Shown here piece after piece: positions 21,744-32,067 of a stretch of DNA of 64,000 nucleotides. The notes under the pieces were generated by a model. That model ran no database searches, was not told the origin of the DNA, and worked only from the letters and a program-made list of their open reading frames with translations. Numbering within the stretch: position 1 is the first letter of the stretch; each line of letters starts with the position of its first letter. The position numbers and the translations under genes were made by a program. Source of the stretch: Blattamonas nauphoetae (Eukaryota; Preaxostyla; Oxymonadida); the NCBI GenBank assembly GCA_033064195.1, contig JARBJD010000313.1:1-64000 (forward strand), in the 5' to 3' direction.

Positions 21744-21757
21744 TTTGGTATGGGTCA
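21744..21757 (-). promoter_or_regulatory. Family A upstream box, A4 (diverged)
   Basis: Reads TGACCCATACCAAA on the gene strand, 24 nt before the ATG; three mismatches to the consensus. Confidence 0.5.
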
Positions 21758-22029
21758 CCACAAATGAATGAAAGGAAGAAAGAGATTGAGATGAAATAAT
21801 CATCCAAAAGGAAGAACGAAAATCAATTCATAAGGACTGAGAGGCGATCACTTGTTGCGACCAAAGAACACTCATACTCATCTCCTCCTTCCACATTCCC
21901 CCTCTCACTCTCATCTCTTCCCCTCTCCTTTTCGAACCTGTTCCTCCATTTCATCAGTCGGAGACACAATTTGTTCCTTCTGTTTCCGATTCCGATTCTT
22001 CACTCTTAGCTGTCTGCCCCGTCCCATCC

Positions 22030-22220
22030 TCTCCTCTCTTGGTGGACACAGTCTCACCTGCTTTTGTTTCAGCTCCAACACGACACGCTTGTTGTCTTCC
22101 ACCACTCCCTGATAAACTCACTCATCAAAATTTGCCGTCTCCTTCACTCTCGACAGTCCTCTCATCGTCTGTGGCTGCTTCGACTGCGGTTGACTCGACA
22201 GGAACAGCAGTGTCGCCGGG
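22030..22220. repeat. Dispersed repeat R2, copy a (partial)
   Basis: Shares CACGCTTGTTGTCTTCCACC and the run ending in GGAACAGCAGTGTCGCC with 27480-27650 and, less closely, 34230-34380. Confidence 0.75.
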
Positions 22221-23150
22221 AATGACGATATCTCATCAAGCATTCCATCTATATCTCATCAAGTGTGGATCAAGGGTTTACTCATTCCTTCTCCGCACCT
22301 TCTTCTTCTCCTTCCTGTTCCTCCTCGCCGCCTTTCTTTTCCTTACTTCGTTGTCTCGGCTTCACACTCTCCTTCATTTGTCGCCTCTTCTCAACCATCA
22401 CCCTCTCCCCTCGTCTCATCTCCTACTTCTTGTTCGCCTTCCTGCAGTGTGTCCTCCTTTCCTTCTTCAGTCATCTGTTCTTCCTCCTTTCGTTCTCGCA
22501 CTCTCTCCTCCGATGTCAGTGTCCCCTCTTCTTCTGCTTGGTTCTCCTCCATCTCCCTCCTCTCCTCTTCCTCCATCTGACATCGAGCACACAATCTTCC
22601 TTCCTGAACCCCTTCCCGACATTCCACAAATCTTCCTCGCGACTCCTTCCATCATTCTTCTCGTCACAATCCGAGCCGATTCCACAATCTCAATCCACAT
22701 CATCTCCTCACCCCAATCCATCCCTTTCTCCATTCCTTCTGAAAACCACAAACACATCTCGTCCGTCCTTGTACACTCCAACAACACTTGTTCCCCTCAT
22801 TGTTTCCGTCAAATGTGAGGAAGAGCAAGGACAGAGAAGTCGATCCAACAGATGAACGTGCATCAATCCAGATTCCTCCTCCATTTCCAGATGATGAACA
22901 CGACTTGAACGATGTGTCGGAGATCGTCAGAGTTCAGATGACAGAAGAGCGACGTTCAGTGTCCTTCATTCCCTTTCGACGAACACGAGATGAATGATGA
23001 TAAATGGGTTGCAGTTTGGAGGAGGCCTCGCTGAGTCCCAGCCAGAAAGTGAAGATAAGAGAGGCTTGGAAAATCAAAGCGAGCAGGGATGCTGAGTTAG
23101 TGAAGAGACACAACAACATCTCCAGCTTTCCAACTCATCTTGTCCCTGAT
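22221..23150 (+). other. CT-rich low-complexity stretch with overlapping open frames
   Basis: Several frames on both strands stay open for 80-260 codons because the strand is pyrimidine-rich. The 22039-22818 frame begins inside repeat R2. No domain or paralogue supports one frame over another, so I do not call a gene, though the stretch PSDIEHTIFLPEPLPDIPQ could be coding. Confidence 0.35.
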
Positions 23151-23155
23151 TCGAA

Positions 23156-24034
23156 TCAAAAGGAGCCCGCAGCTTGACAACTTTGGCGAGAGACAATAAG
23201 CGATTCGAGCTGAATTGGGAGTGTCTCTTCGTTCGTCTCAACTGGAGCGATGCTTGTCGGTGTTCCGATCGGGATCAGATGATGCTCCTGTTGTTTGGCA
23301 GCGGAAAACACGGGTCGGTGCAGAGAAGGGACGGGAGAAGCTGACGAGACAGCAGGAACTGTTTGGATGATCACGTGTTTCTGAGGAACTGTGAAAACGC
23401 GTGGTTGTGAATTGAGTCGTCTGCTCGTGCTGTCCGAAAGGAGCGATGAAAGTTGGAAGGAAATTCGCGGTTGGGTCGGACGGGAGCTTCGCTTCTTCGG
23501 TTTGCTTCGATAATACCCTGCTTGGCTTTTTGGTCTTCTAATCTGAAGAATCCCGTGTGATGTGTGAACATGAGTGATTGGAGGCGTGAATATCACTTGT
23601 TGATGCGAAGTTAATCGTTCGGGTCGAGTTTCAACGAGATCGTTCAGATTTGGATCGAGGGGGAAATCTGAGTTTTCGATATTTTGAGGTTGATATAGAA
23701 TTGTTAGGGATTGATCAATGTCTGATGATGTGGAGAATTCTGCTGGACTTGTGGGCGTTGGAGAGGACAGCAACAAATGTGAAATTAGTGCATGCTCTGG
23801 CGATTCACTTGGTTCATTTGGCCGCATGTCAAAGTCTGCCCATTGAGAAGGTTGGTTTCCAATGATTTCAGGAGAATTGATGAACGGAGAGTGTCTTGGT
23901 TCGGGAATTCGATTCGGAAGAAGCCGTGAATTAGGAGTGTGCGATTCATCCGATGCATGATAGAAGAGGTTCGGTGAATGATGGTGATCTAAGTGTGATA
24001 ACGGGAAACTTTGGTTATTTCTCACTGTCGCCAT
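23156..24034 (-). CDS. Unidentified, probably disordered protein (about 290 residues)
   Basis: Open frame ending in TGA 23156-23158. I prefer the start MATVRNNQ at 24034; an upstream in-frame ATG at 24064 lies only two bases from the MITE at 24066, so it would be created by or overlap its target site. Rich in Ser, Pro, His and Gln, with basic patches (RRPKSQAGYYRSKPKKRSSR) and no hydrophobic segment. No family recognised. The long clean frame with a balanced composition favours a real gene, possibly nuclear or regulatory, but this is a guess. Confidence 0.5.
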   Translation of the reverse strand: MATVRNNQSFPLSHLDHHHSPNLFYHASDESHTPNSRLLPNRIPEPRHSPFINSPEIIGNQPSQWADFDMRPNEPSESPEHALISHLLLSSPTPTSPAEFSTSSDIDQSLTILYQPQNIENSDFPLDPNLNDLVETRPERLTSHQQVIFTPPITHVHTSHGILQIRRPKSQAGYYRSKPKKRSSRPTQPRISFQLSSLLSDSTSRRLNSQPRVFTVPQKHVIIQTVPAVSSASPVPSLHRPVFSAAKQQEHHLIPIGTPTSIAPVETNEETLPIQLESLIVSRQSCQAAGSF

Positions 24035-24065
24035 TTTTGATGTCCACACAAAGATCTTACCCATA

Positions 24066-24283
24066 CAGGGTGGCCCAAAAGTCTAAAAAATAAAAGGGCC
24101 GATCAACAATCGAAAAGACTGATTCTAAGCTTCAACTAGATTTCTATTTTTCGTAATGTGACTAGTAATATCATCATATTCTCTCACCTCAACATCATTG
24201 GCGAAAAATCCCTGGTTGCGTACCGACAAGCGAGAAAGAGTCGCGATCGGCCCTTTTATTTTTTAGACTTTTGGGCCACCCTG
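24066..24283. mobile_element. 218-bp mariner-like MITE
   Basis: Perfect 39-bp terminal inverted repeats at 24066-24104 and 24245-24283, beginning CAGGGTGGCCCAAAAGTCTA, flanked on both sides by TA (24064-24065 and 24284-24285). TA duplications and CAGGG...CCCAAAAGT ends are typical of Tc1/mariner elements. The interior (about 140 bp) has no transposase. The perfect ends suggest recent insertion. It sits immediately upstream of the gene at 23156-24034. Confidence 0.9.
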
Positions 24284-24299
24284 TATAACAGGATTTACT

Positions 24300-25061
24300 A
24301 GTTGAGATTTGAAGAGAGCATTATCCCTCCTTTTTGATGTGTCCTTCCCTGCTCGAAGAAAGCTGATGCTTGGAGTTCTGCTGGTTGGGTTGTGAAGTGT
24401 TGGCCGAGATGGGTTGGTGTGTCGGACAAGCAGGACGAGAATGATGTGATCAAGCTCAGAAATACTGCTGCTCGTCACACGCTGAGTCAACTCCATCCTT
24501 CCTGCGTCTTCCACAACCCAATTCGATGGATGGCTCGTCATGTTCACATTCTGGCTCTTTTTCGGTAGCGTGGACACATTCCAAGGCAGGGCTGCTTGTT
24601 CCAGAACTCATTTTGTCTTGTCTTTGCCGCATCCAAAACCCATCACACGGTCAGTCCCAAAAGACAGGCAAGAATCACCGATCGCAAGTTCCGAGGCTGA
24701 TATCGTCGTTTCTTCCCCAAAATGCGCATCTTCAACTCTTGACATTGGTGTTGCAGCTTCCAATGTCATGTGATTGTTCATCAATCGTCCCTCCCAACAT
24801 CACAAATGGAGAGATTGCCCCGTTTGGGCGAATATCGCTGTCCGACACGATCACACTTGACGATGAAACTGAGGCGATCAGAGAGGAGCGTTCTTGGCTG
24901 TGAAGGCAAAGTGATGGCCCCAGCACGGGTGAGTTTCGAATCGTGAGGATCCAAAGCAGCGAATGGTCATCAGAAGTTGATGATTCAATTCCGTTCTGAG
25001 AGTCGAGACCGTCGCTTGAAATGTAGATATGGACATCTGTCTGTATTCCTTCCAAATTCAA
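24300..25061 (-). pseudogene. Possible receptor ectodomain relic
   Basis: Frames 25061-24732 (YISSDGLDSQNGI, GLDSQ, SLLWILTIRNSPVLGPSLC) and 24577-24263 (SNWVVEDAGRMELTQRVTSS) resemble the beta-helix part of the receptor family in composition and in short motifs only. They lie on one strand in different frames. No membrane segment or kinase-like tail. Weakly supported. Confidence 0.3.
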
Positions 25062-25383
25062 CGTTTTGGAACTTCCTGGGGATCCACACGAAGAAAAGAT
25101 GCGATTTGGGAGATGGATGAGGTCAACATGCGCGCCCAGGAATAGGCCGAAGGATCTGCTTTATGTTTCCTTCCCACCCGAAGCTATTGTGAGTGTGAGT
25201 GTTGTGACAAGGAAATGAAATGGATTCATTTCTCGTTTGCGGAGTTGAAGGCAGGTTGGAGTCAACCATGAGATGGATCATTTCTGTGAATCAGAGATGG
25301 TTCGTCAATCAGGAAGATTGATGTATGGACATTTCATAATTTCCTCCTGAGGTTTGTGATCTCAAATTCAGTAGAATCTTTGG

Positions 25384-25397
25384 ACACCCGTAATCTG
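25384..25397 (+). promoter_or_regulatory. Family A upstream box, A5 (diverged)
   Basis: Reads ACACCCGTAATCTG and is recognisable mainly by its position, ending 24 nt before ATG 25422. Partial match to TGACCCATAACGAG. Confidence 0.35.
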
Positions 25398-25421
25398 TTG
25401 CTCATTAAATCGATCCAGATA

Positions 25422-26498
25422 ATGATGACTTGTATATCTCCATCAACCGTCTTAGACGAACATTCACATGAAGATGTGTCCTATATTCGTCTTTCATTGC
25501 CGGTTGGCAGTTCAGCATTCATGAATTGGGACGGGAAACCAATCGAATCAACTTCGGCAAAATCAAGTGTCTATCAGTCATTGGTGGCTCTGATCAAGGA
25601 CGACCATGCTTTAGATGATGCTTCTGAAAAGAAGGCAGCCTCCCTTCTCGATCAGATAAAATCTTTTGAGTCAATCGAATCTGAAGTCTCGCTTCTCGAG
25701 CTAATGCTATCGTCACCAAAAGCCTCTTTGACAGACTTGGTGTCTTCGATCACTGTGCTCATTTCTTCAGCCAGTCAGGTTATCACAACCGCAACGATGG
25801 AGATGATCAAATCTCTGATCATTTGGTGCTCACCTAACGTCCGACTATCACTTGTCAAGGCTGATCTGATCCCTCACATATTTGCCTCTCTCAATCAACA
25901 GTCTTTCTCGTTGCCAGATTATGAACATATCCACACCTACCTCGTTTCAATCATCGCCTCTTCTCTCCGGCTCGCAACTCCTATTTGGATCGCACAACTC
26001 GAAATTAAAGATCACAATGAACAACAAGCTGTTCTTGAAATGGTTTTGAAGCAAGTTCTCATCCCTTCGGAGAAGTATATTTGCCTTTTATGCGTGAGCC
26101 GTTTTTCAATCATCGATGGAACACAATCCGAAGGTTTTCTGTCACTCCTCGCCAAACTCCTCCGAATATGTCCATATTACGAACCGACAATGGATTTTGT
26201 CCTTCATATGCCTGTCATTCTCACGATCCCAAGTTGTCTCGCACTCTTCGAGGATGATTACACAATTTGGGATTTTCTGTCTTCGATGTTCGATGCCTGC
26301 GAAGAATGGAACAAGCATTCTGAAAATATTCATCGAACAAGGACAGCACTTCTGCAGTCTTTGCGAACGGAAGGGTTCGAAGATGTGTCTGAACAAAAGC
26401 TCCAACACGACAGAGGGGAGTTCCACGGAAGGAGAATTGTCGTCCATTCGATGGGATTGAGCAACTTGCAGGGCATGAACCTTCTACAGCGTCGATAG
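25422..26498 (+). CDS. Family A alpha-solenoid protein (A5), complete, diverged
   Basis: About 358 residues from ATG 25422 (MMTCISPSTV), preferred over 25356 because of spacing from the upstream box; stop TAG. Landmarks: SSAFMNWDGK, YQSLVALIKDDHALDDA, SSITVLISS, LVKADLIPHIFASLNQQS, EMVLKQVLIPSEKYI, CPYYEPTMDFVLHMP and TEGFEDVSEQKLQHD...GLSNLQGMNL. It is the most diverged intact copy and one of two on the + strand. The first 220 nt downstream are purine-rich and match, inverted, the flank of A8. Confidence 0.8.
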   Translation: MMTCISPSTVLDEHSHEDVSYIRLSLPVGSSAFMNWDGKPIESTSAKSSVYQSLVALIKDDHALDDASEKKAASLLDQIKSFESIESEVSLLELMLSSPKASLTDLVSSITVLISSASQVITTATMEMIKSLIIWCSPNVRLSLVKADLIPHIFASLNQQSFSLPDYEHIHTYLVSIIASSLRLATPIWIAQLEIKDHNEQQAVLEMVLKQVLIPSEKYICLLCVSRFSIIDGTQSEGFLSLLAKLLRICPYYEPTMDFVLHMPVILTIPSCLALFEDDYTIWDFLSSMFDACEEWNKHSENIHRTRTALLQSLRTEGFEDVSEQKLQHDRGEFHGRRIVVHSMGLSNLQGMNLLQRR

Positions 26499-26941
26499 AG
26501 CCAGACAGGAACGAGAAAGAATCGGACACTCACGACGAAATGAGAAGGCGAAAGTGGGAAGAGTGGAAGTGTGAGGTGGAAAGAAGAGGAGGAGAAAAGC
26601 AGGCGAGGATGAGTCTCACAGAGAAGGGGAGAGGAAGAGGAAGAAGAGCTGCGAAGGAACTCGAAGTGGCTGGAAGGCGGACAAGCAGGACGGATCGTGG
26701 AGACATGGATGAGAAAGTGAAGGAAGAAGAGTGAGGCAACGGGATTGTTCGTCAGACACGATCTTGGAGAGAGGGGATGGAATGAGGAGTGGCTGTCTTC
26801 TCTGCTCTGACTGTCGCCGTCTCCGTTCTCCTCGCCATCTCACTTTTTCATTCATCGGTTATCTAGTCTATCCTAATGTGATATTTTGTTATTCCTTTTC
26901 AACATTTATTTCATCACAATCTCTTTGTTTTGCCTGTGATC

Positions 26942-26955
26942 AGACCCATAACGAA
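26942..26955 (+). promoter_or_regulatory. Family A upstream box, A6
   Basis: Reads AGACCCATAACGAA, ending 23 nt before ATG 26979; two mismatches to the consensus. Confidence 0.55.
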
Positions 26956-26978
26956 CATATTTTGCCGAATCAGTCGGA

Positions 26979-27390
26979 ATGGGCCAGATAATCAATCACA
27001 AAAATAACTCGTCAGGTTCAACTCAATCTTCTGTGTCCTCCCCTCATTTGCCATTTTCAGTGGATTGCTCACCGTTCCTGAATTGGAACGAAGAACACTT
27101 TGAAACTGTAGACGAAAACGTCGTTGCCTTTCGGTCTCTTGTTGCCACAGTGAAGTTGCAGCCTGTTCTTGATGCCTCTCTGGAAGCGAAAGCAGTGAAG
27201 TTTCTGGAATCTGTCGATCCGGATGATGTAGAATCACCATCTGCTTTTCTCAGCAGTTTTGCAACGAATACTGATAATTCTTCGACCAACTTCGTACACT
27301 CCATTGGGGTACTGATTTCATCTGTCAGTCAGAACATTACCACTGCAGCAATGGTGATGGTCAGAACTCTGATTAAAACGTGTTCATTTG
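26979..27390 (+). pseudogene. Family A copy (A6) cut off by repeat R2
   Basis: Starts normally (ATG 26979, CSPFLNWNEEH, FRSLVATVKLQPVLDASL, SIGVLISS) but similarity stops after VMVRTLIKTCS, where repeat R2 begins at about 27395. The open frame then continues 100 codons into the repeat without family similarity. The rest of the gene is missing, so this is a 5' fragment with its upstream box still present. Confidence 0.75.
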
Positions 27391-27394
27391 ACAT

Positions 27395-28060
27395 CCCTTG
27401 TCCCATCCCCATCCCCACTCTTCACTCTTCTCTGTCTGCCCCGTCCTATCCTCTCCTCTTCCGCTGGACACTGCCTCATCTGCTTTTGTTTCAGCTTCAA
27501 CACAACACGCTTGTTGTCTTCCACCACTCCCTGATAAACTCACTCATCAACATTTTCCGTCTTCTTCACTCTCGACAACCCTCTCATCGTCTGCGGCTGT
27601 TTCGACTGTGGTTGACTCGACAGGAACAGCAGTGTCGCCAGCTGTCCTTGCAGTCACCAGACAGCACCGACACATGGAATGCGCGAAGATGACAATGTGA
27701 TGTGTGTCTGGCCAGAATAGCGGTGATTGCGGAGACGATGTGGCAAGCGGCGAGATCGACCGTGTCGATGTTCTGTCGGTCTGTCTGCATGTCGCTGTGT
27801 TCACGTGTGTTGGTTCAGCTGAAGTGAGAGAACGGCTATCTGGTCATTCGCTCGATTGGGGTTTTGGTTGGCTTTGGTGAGGAGTGCTGAGACTGTGGGC
27901 ATCAGTTGTAGTGTCGTCAGCGAGAGTGGTGAAAAGCGACACTCAGCTTCGTCTGATGCGATGGAGACAGGCGGAGAGATGTGCGGGAGGTGTCGTGCAC
28001 GTCTCCCTCTCTTCGTCTTCTGCCTCTTTCCTCTCCTCTCCTTCTCACTCTTCTTCCTTC
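27395..28060. repeat. Dispersed repeats R2 plus R1 tail, copy b
   Basis: About 650 bp matching 34200-34790 in the same order: the R2 block, then a segment with GACGATGTGGCAAG and CTGTGTTCACGTGTG, then the R1 tail with GATGGAGACAGGC. The left 200 bp also match 22030-22220. Confidence 0.8.
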
Positions 28061-28310
28061 TCTCTTTCACACCCATGTCTGGACAACAATCTCAGAACGC
28101 TGGGGAGATTTGTTGTCATCCGAATCTGCTTCTCAGATGGCAGATGAAAGTTCAGTCTACATCGAAAGGTCATCGAAATCCATCTCATTCACCACCAGCG
28201 TGCTTGTCTCTCTTTCTTTCATCGTCATTCCGTCCACATCAAACTCTGGTTTCATGTTTTCGATGGACGAAGAGGTCGTGGAGAGAGTCTGGTGGTTGTA
28301 CTCACTCCAA

Positions 28311-31132
28311 TCAAGTTTGGGAGAGAAGACGAGAGAAGTTGTGGTCCAACATTTCGTGTTTGGCCCAAAAATCACGAATAGAACGAAGAACAATCCCAAT
28401 CACACAAATCCCATTTTCGTAGTCCTCCAAAAACGATGATTCTGACACGGCTCCAATCACAATGTCCAACATCCGAAAACGCATCATTTCCATCACAATC
28501 TCAACACTGCCCACACTCACAAGTCTCTTCACAAACTCCAAGAAAACAGACACTTCTGCGGGAATCGGAGAGCTGAAGAAATGAGAGAAAAAAGACGAAA
28601 CACACAAAATCAACTTCCACAGCTTTGGAAGGCCCCCAGATTCAAACACTATCCATTTCGCATCTGAAGAGAGAAAGAACATCCAAAACACTAACTTCGT
28701 CGATTCAGATCTCGAACCAATGTCCCAGCGAGGCAGCTTCCTTCTCGCGTAGTATTCACTTCTTCCGACAGCAATCCGAGCATGGTTGTGTAGAGGTCAG
28801 CGGTTTTGAGTGCATCATTTGGGGAGAGTTGTTGACTGTTTACGTCTTCGAAGAGATCGAACACCACGGGGCTGTTCGAATGAGCGAGAGCAGACCCAAA
28901 CCCAGTTGGGATGTTCAGCCATTCCAGAGATTCGCAACCAGCTGAGACCATCGGTTCAGGTGAACTGTCTTGGATGATGGTGTTCAACTGGCGAACTGAC
29001 CTGCACAGTTCTTTCAGACTGTGACAATCGCCGAATGGTGCAGTGACAATGAAAAGAGTTGTCACCATCCCTCTCAAAGGCTCGACAAGAAAGATTTGAC
29101 TCGACACAGAAGACAGAATGGGGAGGAAGAAGCGGACGACGAGTGGTGGTGGGAAATAAAGAAAGAGATCAAAAGTGTCAGAGATGAGAGGAGACGAAAA
29201 CATCCAAAATAAGTTGAGCAGATGTTTACCACATCTCACAGCGTCTGTTTCCATCACATCCAAATGCACTCCTCGTCGACAGAGTGCATGAAACCCACAC
29301 AACGAAGTGTTGAGCAGAGAATGGGAAAGTTCAGCATCAGGCTCACTGTCATGGAGGAAGAATTCGAGTGGGCTCATTCGGAGGGTTCGCTCGAAGAGGA
29401 AGTCGAGAGGAGGCTGGTGTGGCTTGTGTCGGTTGAGTGAGGAGTGACAGAGGAAGATAATTTTGTTCTCGAGAGGAAGAAGAGCGTGTGCGTCAATTTC
29501 AGGATATTCTGTGAGGAAGTTAGTGAGAGTGGGAGGAAAATCGCGATTCGATAGAAGTGAGATCAGAAGACAATACGAAATGAGACACTGATAATACTTC
29601 GGGTCCTCCTCCAACTGTTGGATGCCATCGAATGTGGAGACGATTCGAGAGACTGCTTGTTGATGTTGTTCGAAAGAGAGGATGATGAAGAGGGTCTTTG
29701 CTCTCCCTAGCTGATCTTTGATCGAACTATGTTGGAGATACAAGACCAGAAGGACGGTGAAGACATGGAACTGTTTTGAATTCAAATCTGCGTTGATCAG
29801 TCCATCCCAATCAAACTCAGCGGTAGGAAAAGGCGGCAGAGAACGACGAAGGAGATGGTGATTGATCCAGTTCATGGAAATTGTGATGAGGGCCAGCTGT
29901 TCTTCGTGATGGCCATCGCGAAAGGCTGAGCGGAGCTGATTCCAGAAACGTGGCAGCAGGTGAACGAAACACGACATGTCATCGAAAGATCCAAAGAGCG
30001 AATACGCAGCCGTACGGATCAGAGAGTTGGAAGTGCCGAGGAGAGAGACTGTTCGATCGACGAAGTTTTCGATGTCGAGAATGCATTTCTCAGCTCCGAC
30101 GAGTTCACACACAGACTTGCAGCGAACCAGCGAACGAGCCAGTTTCTCGTTGTCAGTCTCGTCGAAGAGGGAAGAGTCGAAGAGCTCTGAGGGATTGATG
30201 GTGTCGTGTTGGTGGAAGGTGTGAAGAGGGCCGAAGCTGACAGTTGGAGAGTGTTTGAGGAGAGAGGGAGGGAGAGGGGAGGTGAGGAGAGTGTGGAGGA
30301 TCGTCAGAAGTTGGAGTGATTCTTGTCGGAAGTTTGGCGACGACGAAAGAGTCCGAAGAGAAGAGTCGAGGAGTGCATCGAGAGAGGTGTGGGGAGAAGA
30401 GCGCGATGAATGCAGAGACGACGTTGAACTGTCCTCCGACCCATCCACTGACGAAATCAGATGTTGAAACTTCGCTTGGAGCGAGAGAAGTGTCGGTCTA
30501 AAGAAGGGCAATTTGAGGAACGATGTGTCAATCTGAAAATGGATGAAGAAACAACGAATCCACACCACAACTTCGCCTCCATCTCCCACTTTCTGCAGAA
30601 ACTCTCTCCACAACGAAATCCGTCCCGCTTCTTCAAACAATTCTCCATCAAACTCCCTCTGGAGCTCTTTCGTCTCCGAATCGAGCAGTTCTGCCAATCT
30701 CGCGAATTGCGGGGAGTGTTGATCGCCTTCAACGTCAGTCAGTCGAGCTGTGGGATTGACAATCACTTTGTTCTCCAAGTAGAAGACAACAGCGTACGCA
30801 ATATTGGTCATCCACATCAAGTCATCGAATATTGTGAGATCATCGACAATCATTTCTGTGCAGTTTTTGGCGACTTCACTCATGATTTCCTTGAACTTGG
30901 ATGGATCGTAGGTGGGAAAAAAATGGCCAGTGCTGGCGAGATGATGGATGAGATGGTGAAGGATGGATGAAATCTGATTGTTTTGATAATTCTGATCAAA
31001 ATGATTGGGGAGGCAGTTTGACGAGGAAAGGTGACAAATCAAATCAAGAAAAAGCAGCGAGAGGCAGGAAATGCCGTCGGAGAAGGATTGTGGGGAAGGC
31101 GGAGGTGAAAAACATGCGGGCGAGTGGAACAT
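28311..31132 (-). CDS. Family C alpha-solenoid protein, four exons (about 900 residues)
   Basis: Exons 31132-30590, 30532-28696 (1,837 nt), 28663-28606 and 28572-28311; introns 30533-30589 (57 nt), 28664-28695 (32 nt) and 28573-28605 (33 nt), all GT...CAG. Splicing gives one frame of 900 codons ending in TGA. The exon-3 region reads NRRNAKWIVFESGG and joins SPIPAEVSVFLEFVKR, matching the paralogue at 10897 only if both introns are removed. TAG codons at 28691 and in the unspliced third exon disappear on splicing. The start is uncertain; ATG 31132 is the most upstream, and ATG 30893 (MSEVAKNC) is an alternative. Helical-repeat protein; role unknown. Confidence 0.75.
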
Positions 31133-31579
31133 ATCTGAATTTGAAGAAAGTGAAGAAGAAGAGACAAACTAATCCGAGCGATTCCAAACGAATCCACAAC
31201 AACATCATCCCAATCGAACAGAAACGAATCATTGCACCACAATGCTTTCGATTCAAGTCCAATCGCAGCACATACGAACCATCCCATCAAATCCTGATAT
31301 AAATCGGAATAAACAATGAAAAATCCATGGCAAACAATCAGAAATCAGAAAACAGCCAATGCACACCTGCCACTCAATCTCTTCTCCAGATTCGCATGAA
31401 GAAGCTACGAATGATGACAATGGTTTCATCGTCTCGAACTGCAGCAGAGAATCATCAGAATCTTGAGATGGTTCTGGATCATTCCACACAAGCAAGGGAT
31501 ATCTGTGCAGATTGACAAGAACATCCTCGGCACATTCAGGCAGCTTGGCTTGTCTATGTTTCTTTGAAGAAGAATGCAT
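31039..31579 (-). CDS. Small two-exon gene, intact copy
   Basis: Exon 1 31579-31367 (71 codons, MHSSSKKHRQAK... ending EEIEWQ) and exon 2 from 31293 (DLMGWFVCAAIGLESKALWCND), joined by a 73-nt GT...ATCAG intron at 31294-31366, phase 0. The frame ends in TGA at 31039. The copy at 6440-6905 shows the same structure. The 3' part after LLLHFLQ is unmatched, and the region overlaps the putative 5' end of the family C gene on the same strand, so the two could be one transcript. Function unknown. Confidence 0.45.
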
Positions 31580-32060
31580 AAAATAATCAATTGGCTGAGT
31601 AAAAGCTGCACTTCAAAGATATGTGTTTAGGTTGGCGTTCTAGTCTGGAGTTCTTTGGATAACTTCGATAAGTCGTGAGAAACAAAGTTAAAGATCAGTC
31701 CTATTTGTGAATGTGACAGACAAGACGAATTCTCAAGAATCAGAGAAGAGAGGACATCAACAATGGTTCGATCCGTCATCTTTGTCGAGTTCGTTTTGCT
31801 GAGTCATCGTTTGAATAAATGGGAAGAAGAGAACAAAAACAAGGATGAAATGGTGAAAAGAGGATCTTTGTGAAATGAGAAAGAAGACCATCGAGAACAC
31901 GAAAAGCAGGCATCATTACATCTGATTGCGAGGCGAAGCAAGAATGGTGGTTGGATTGGGGGAGAGCTGCCCTTCAGATTGGAGGAAGGAGAGACACACA
32001 CAAACAGTGTTTGTTGTCCAAAAGAAGGCAGAAACTGTGTGAAAGGATCGCTGGTTCTGG
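31580..32060. other. Duplicated flank, no gene
   Basis: 31580-31775 matches 6906-7100 (AATGGTTCGATCCGTC is shared), that is, the upstream region of the family B gene, but the coding part does not follow. The remainder is the 3' flank of A7 on the opposite strand. Confidence 0.45.
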
Positions 32061-32067
32061 TCTGTTT

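Noticed and set aside
22039-22855. 196-259-codon frames on the + strand
   Set aside because: Pyrimidine-rich DNA leaves several frames open, and the first starts inside a dispersed repeat; nothing favours one frame.
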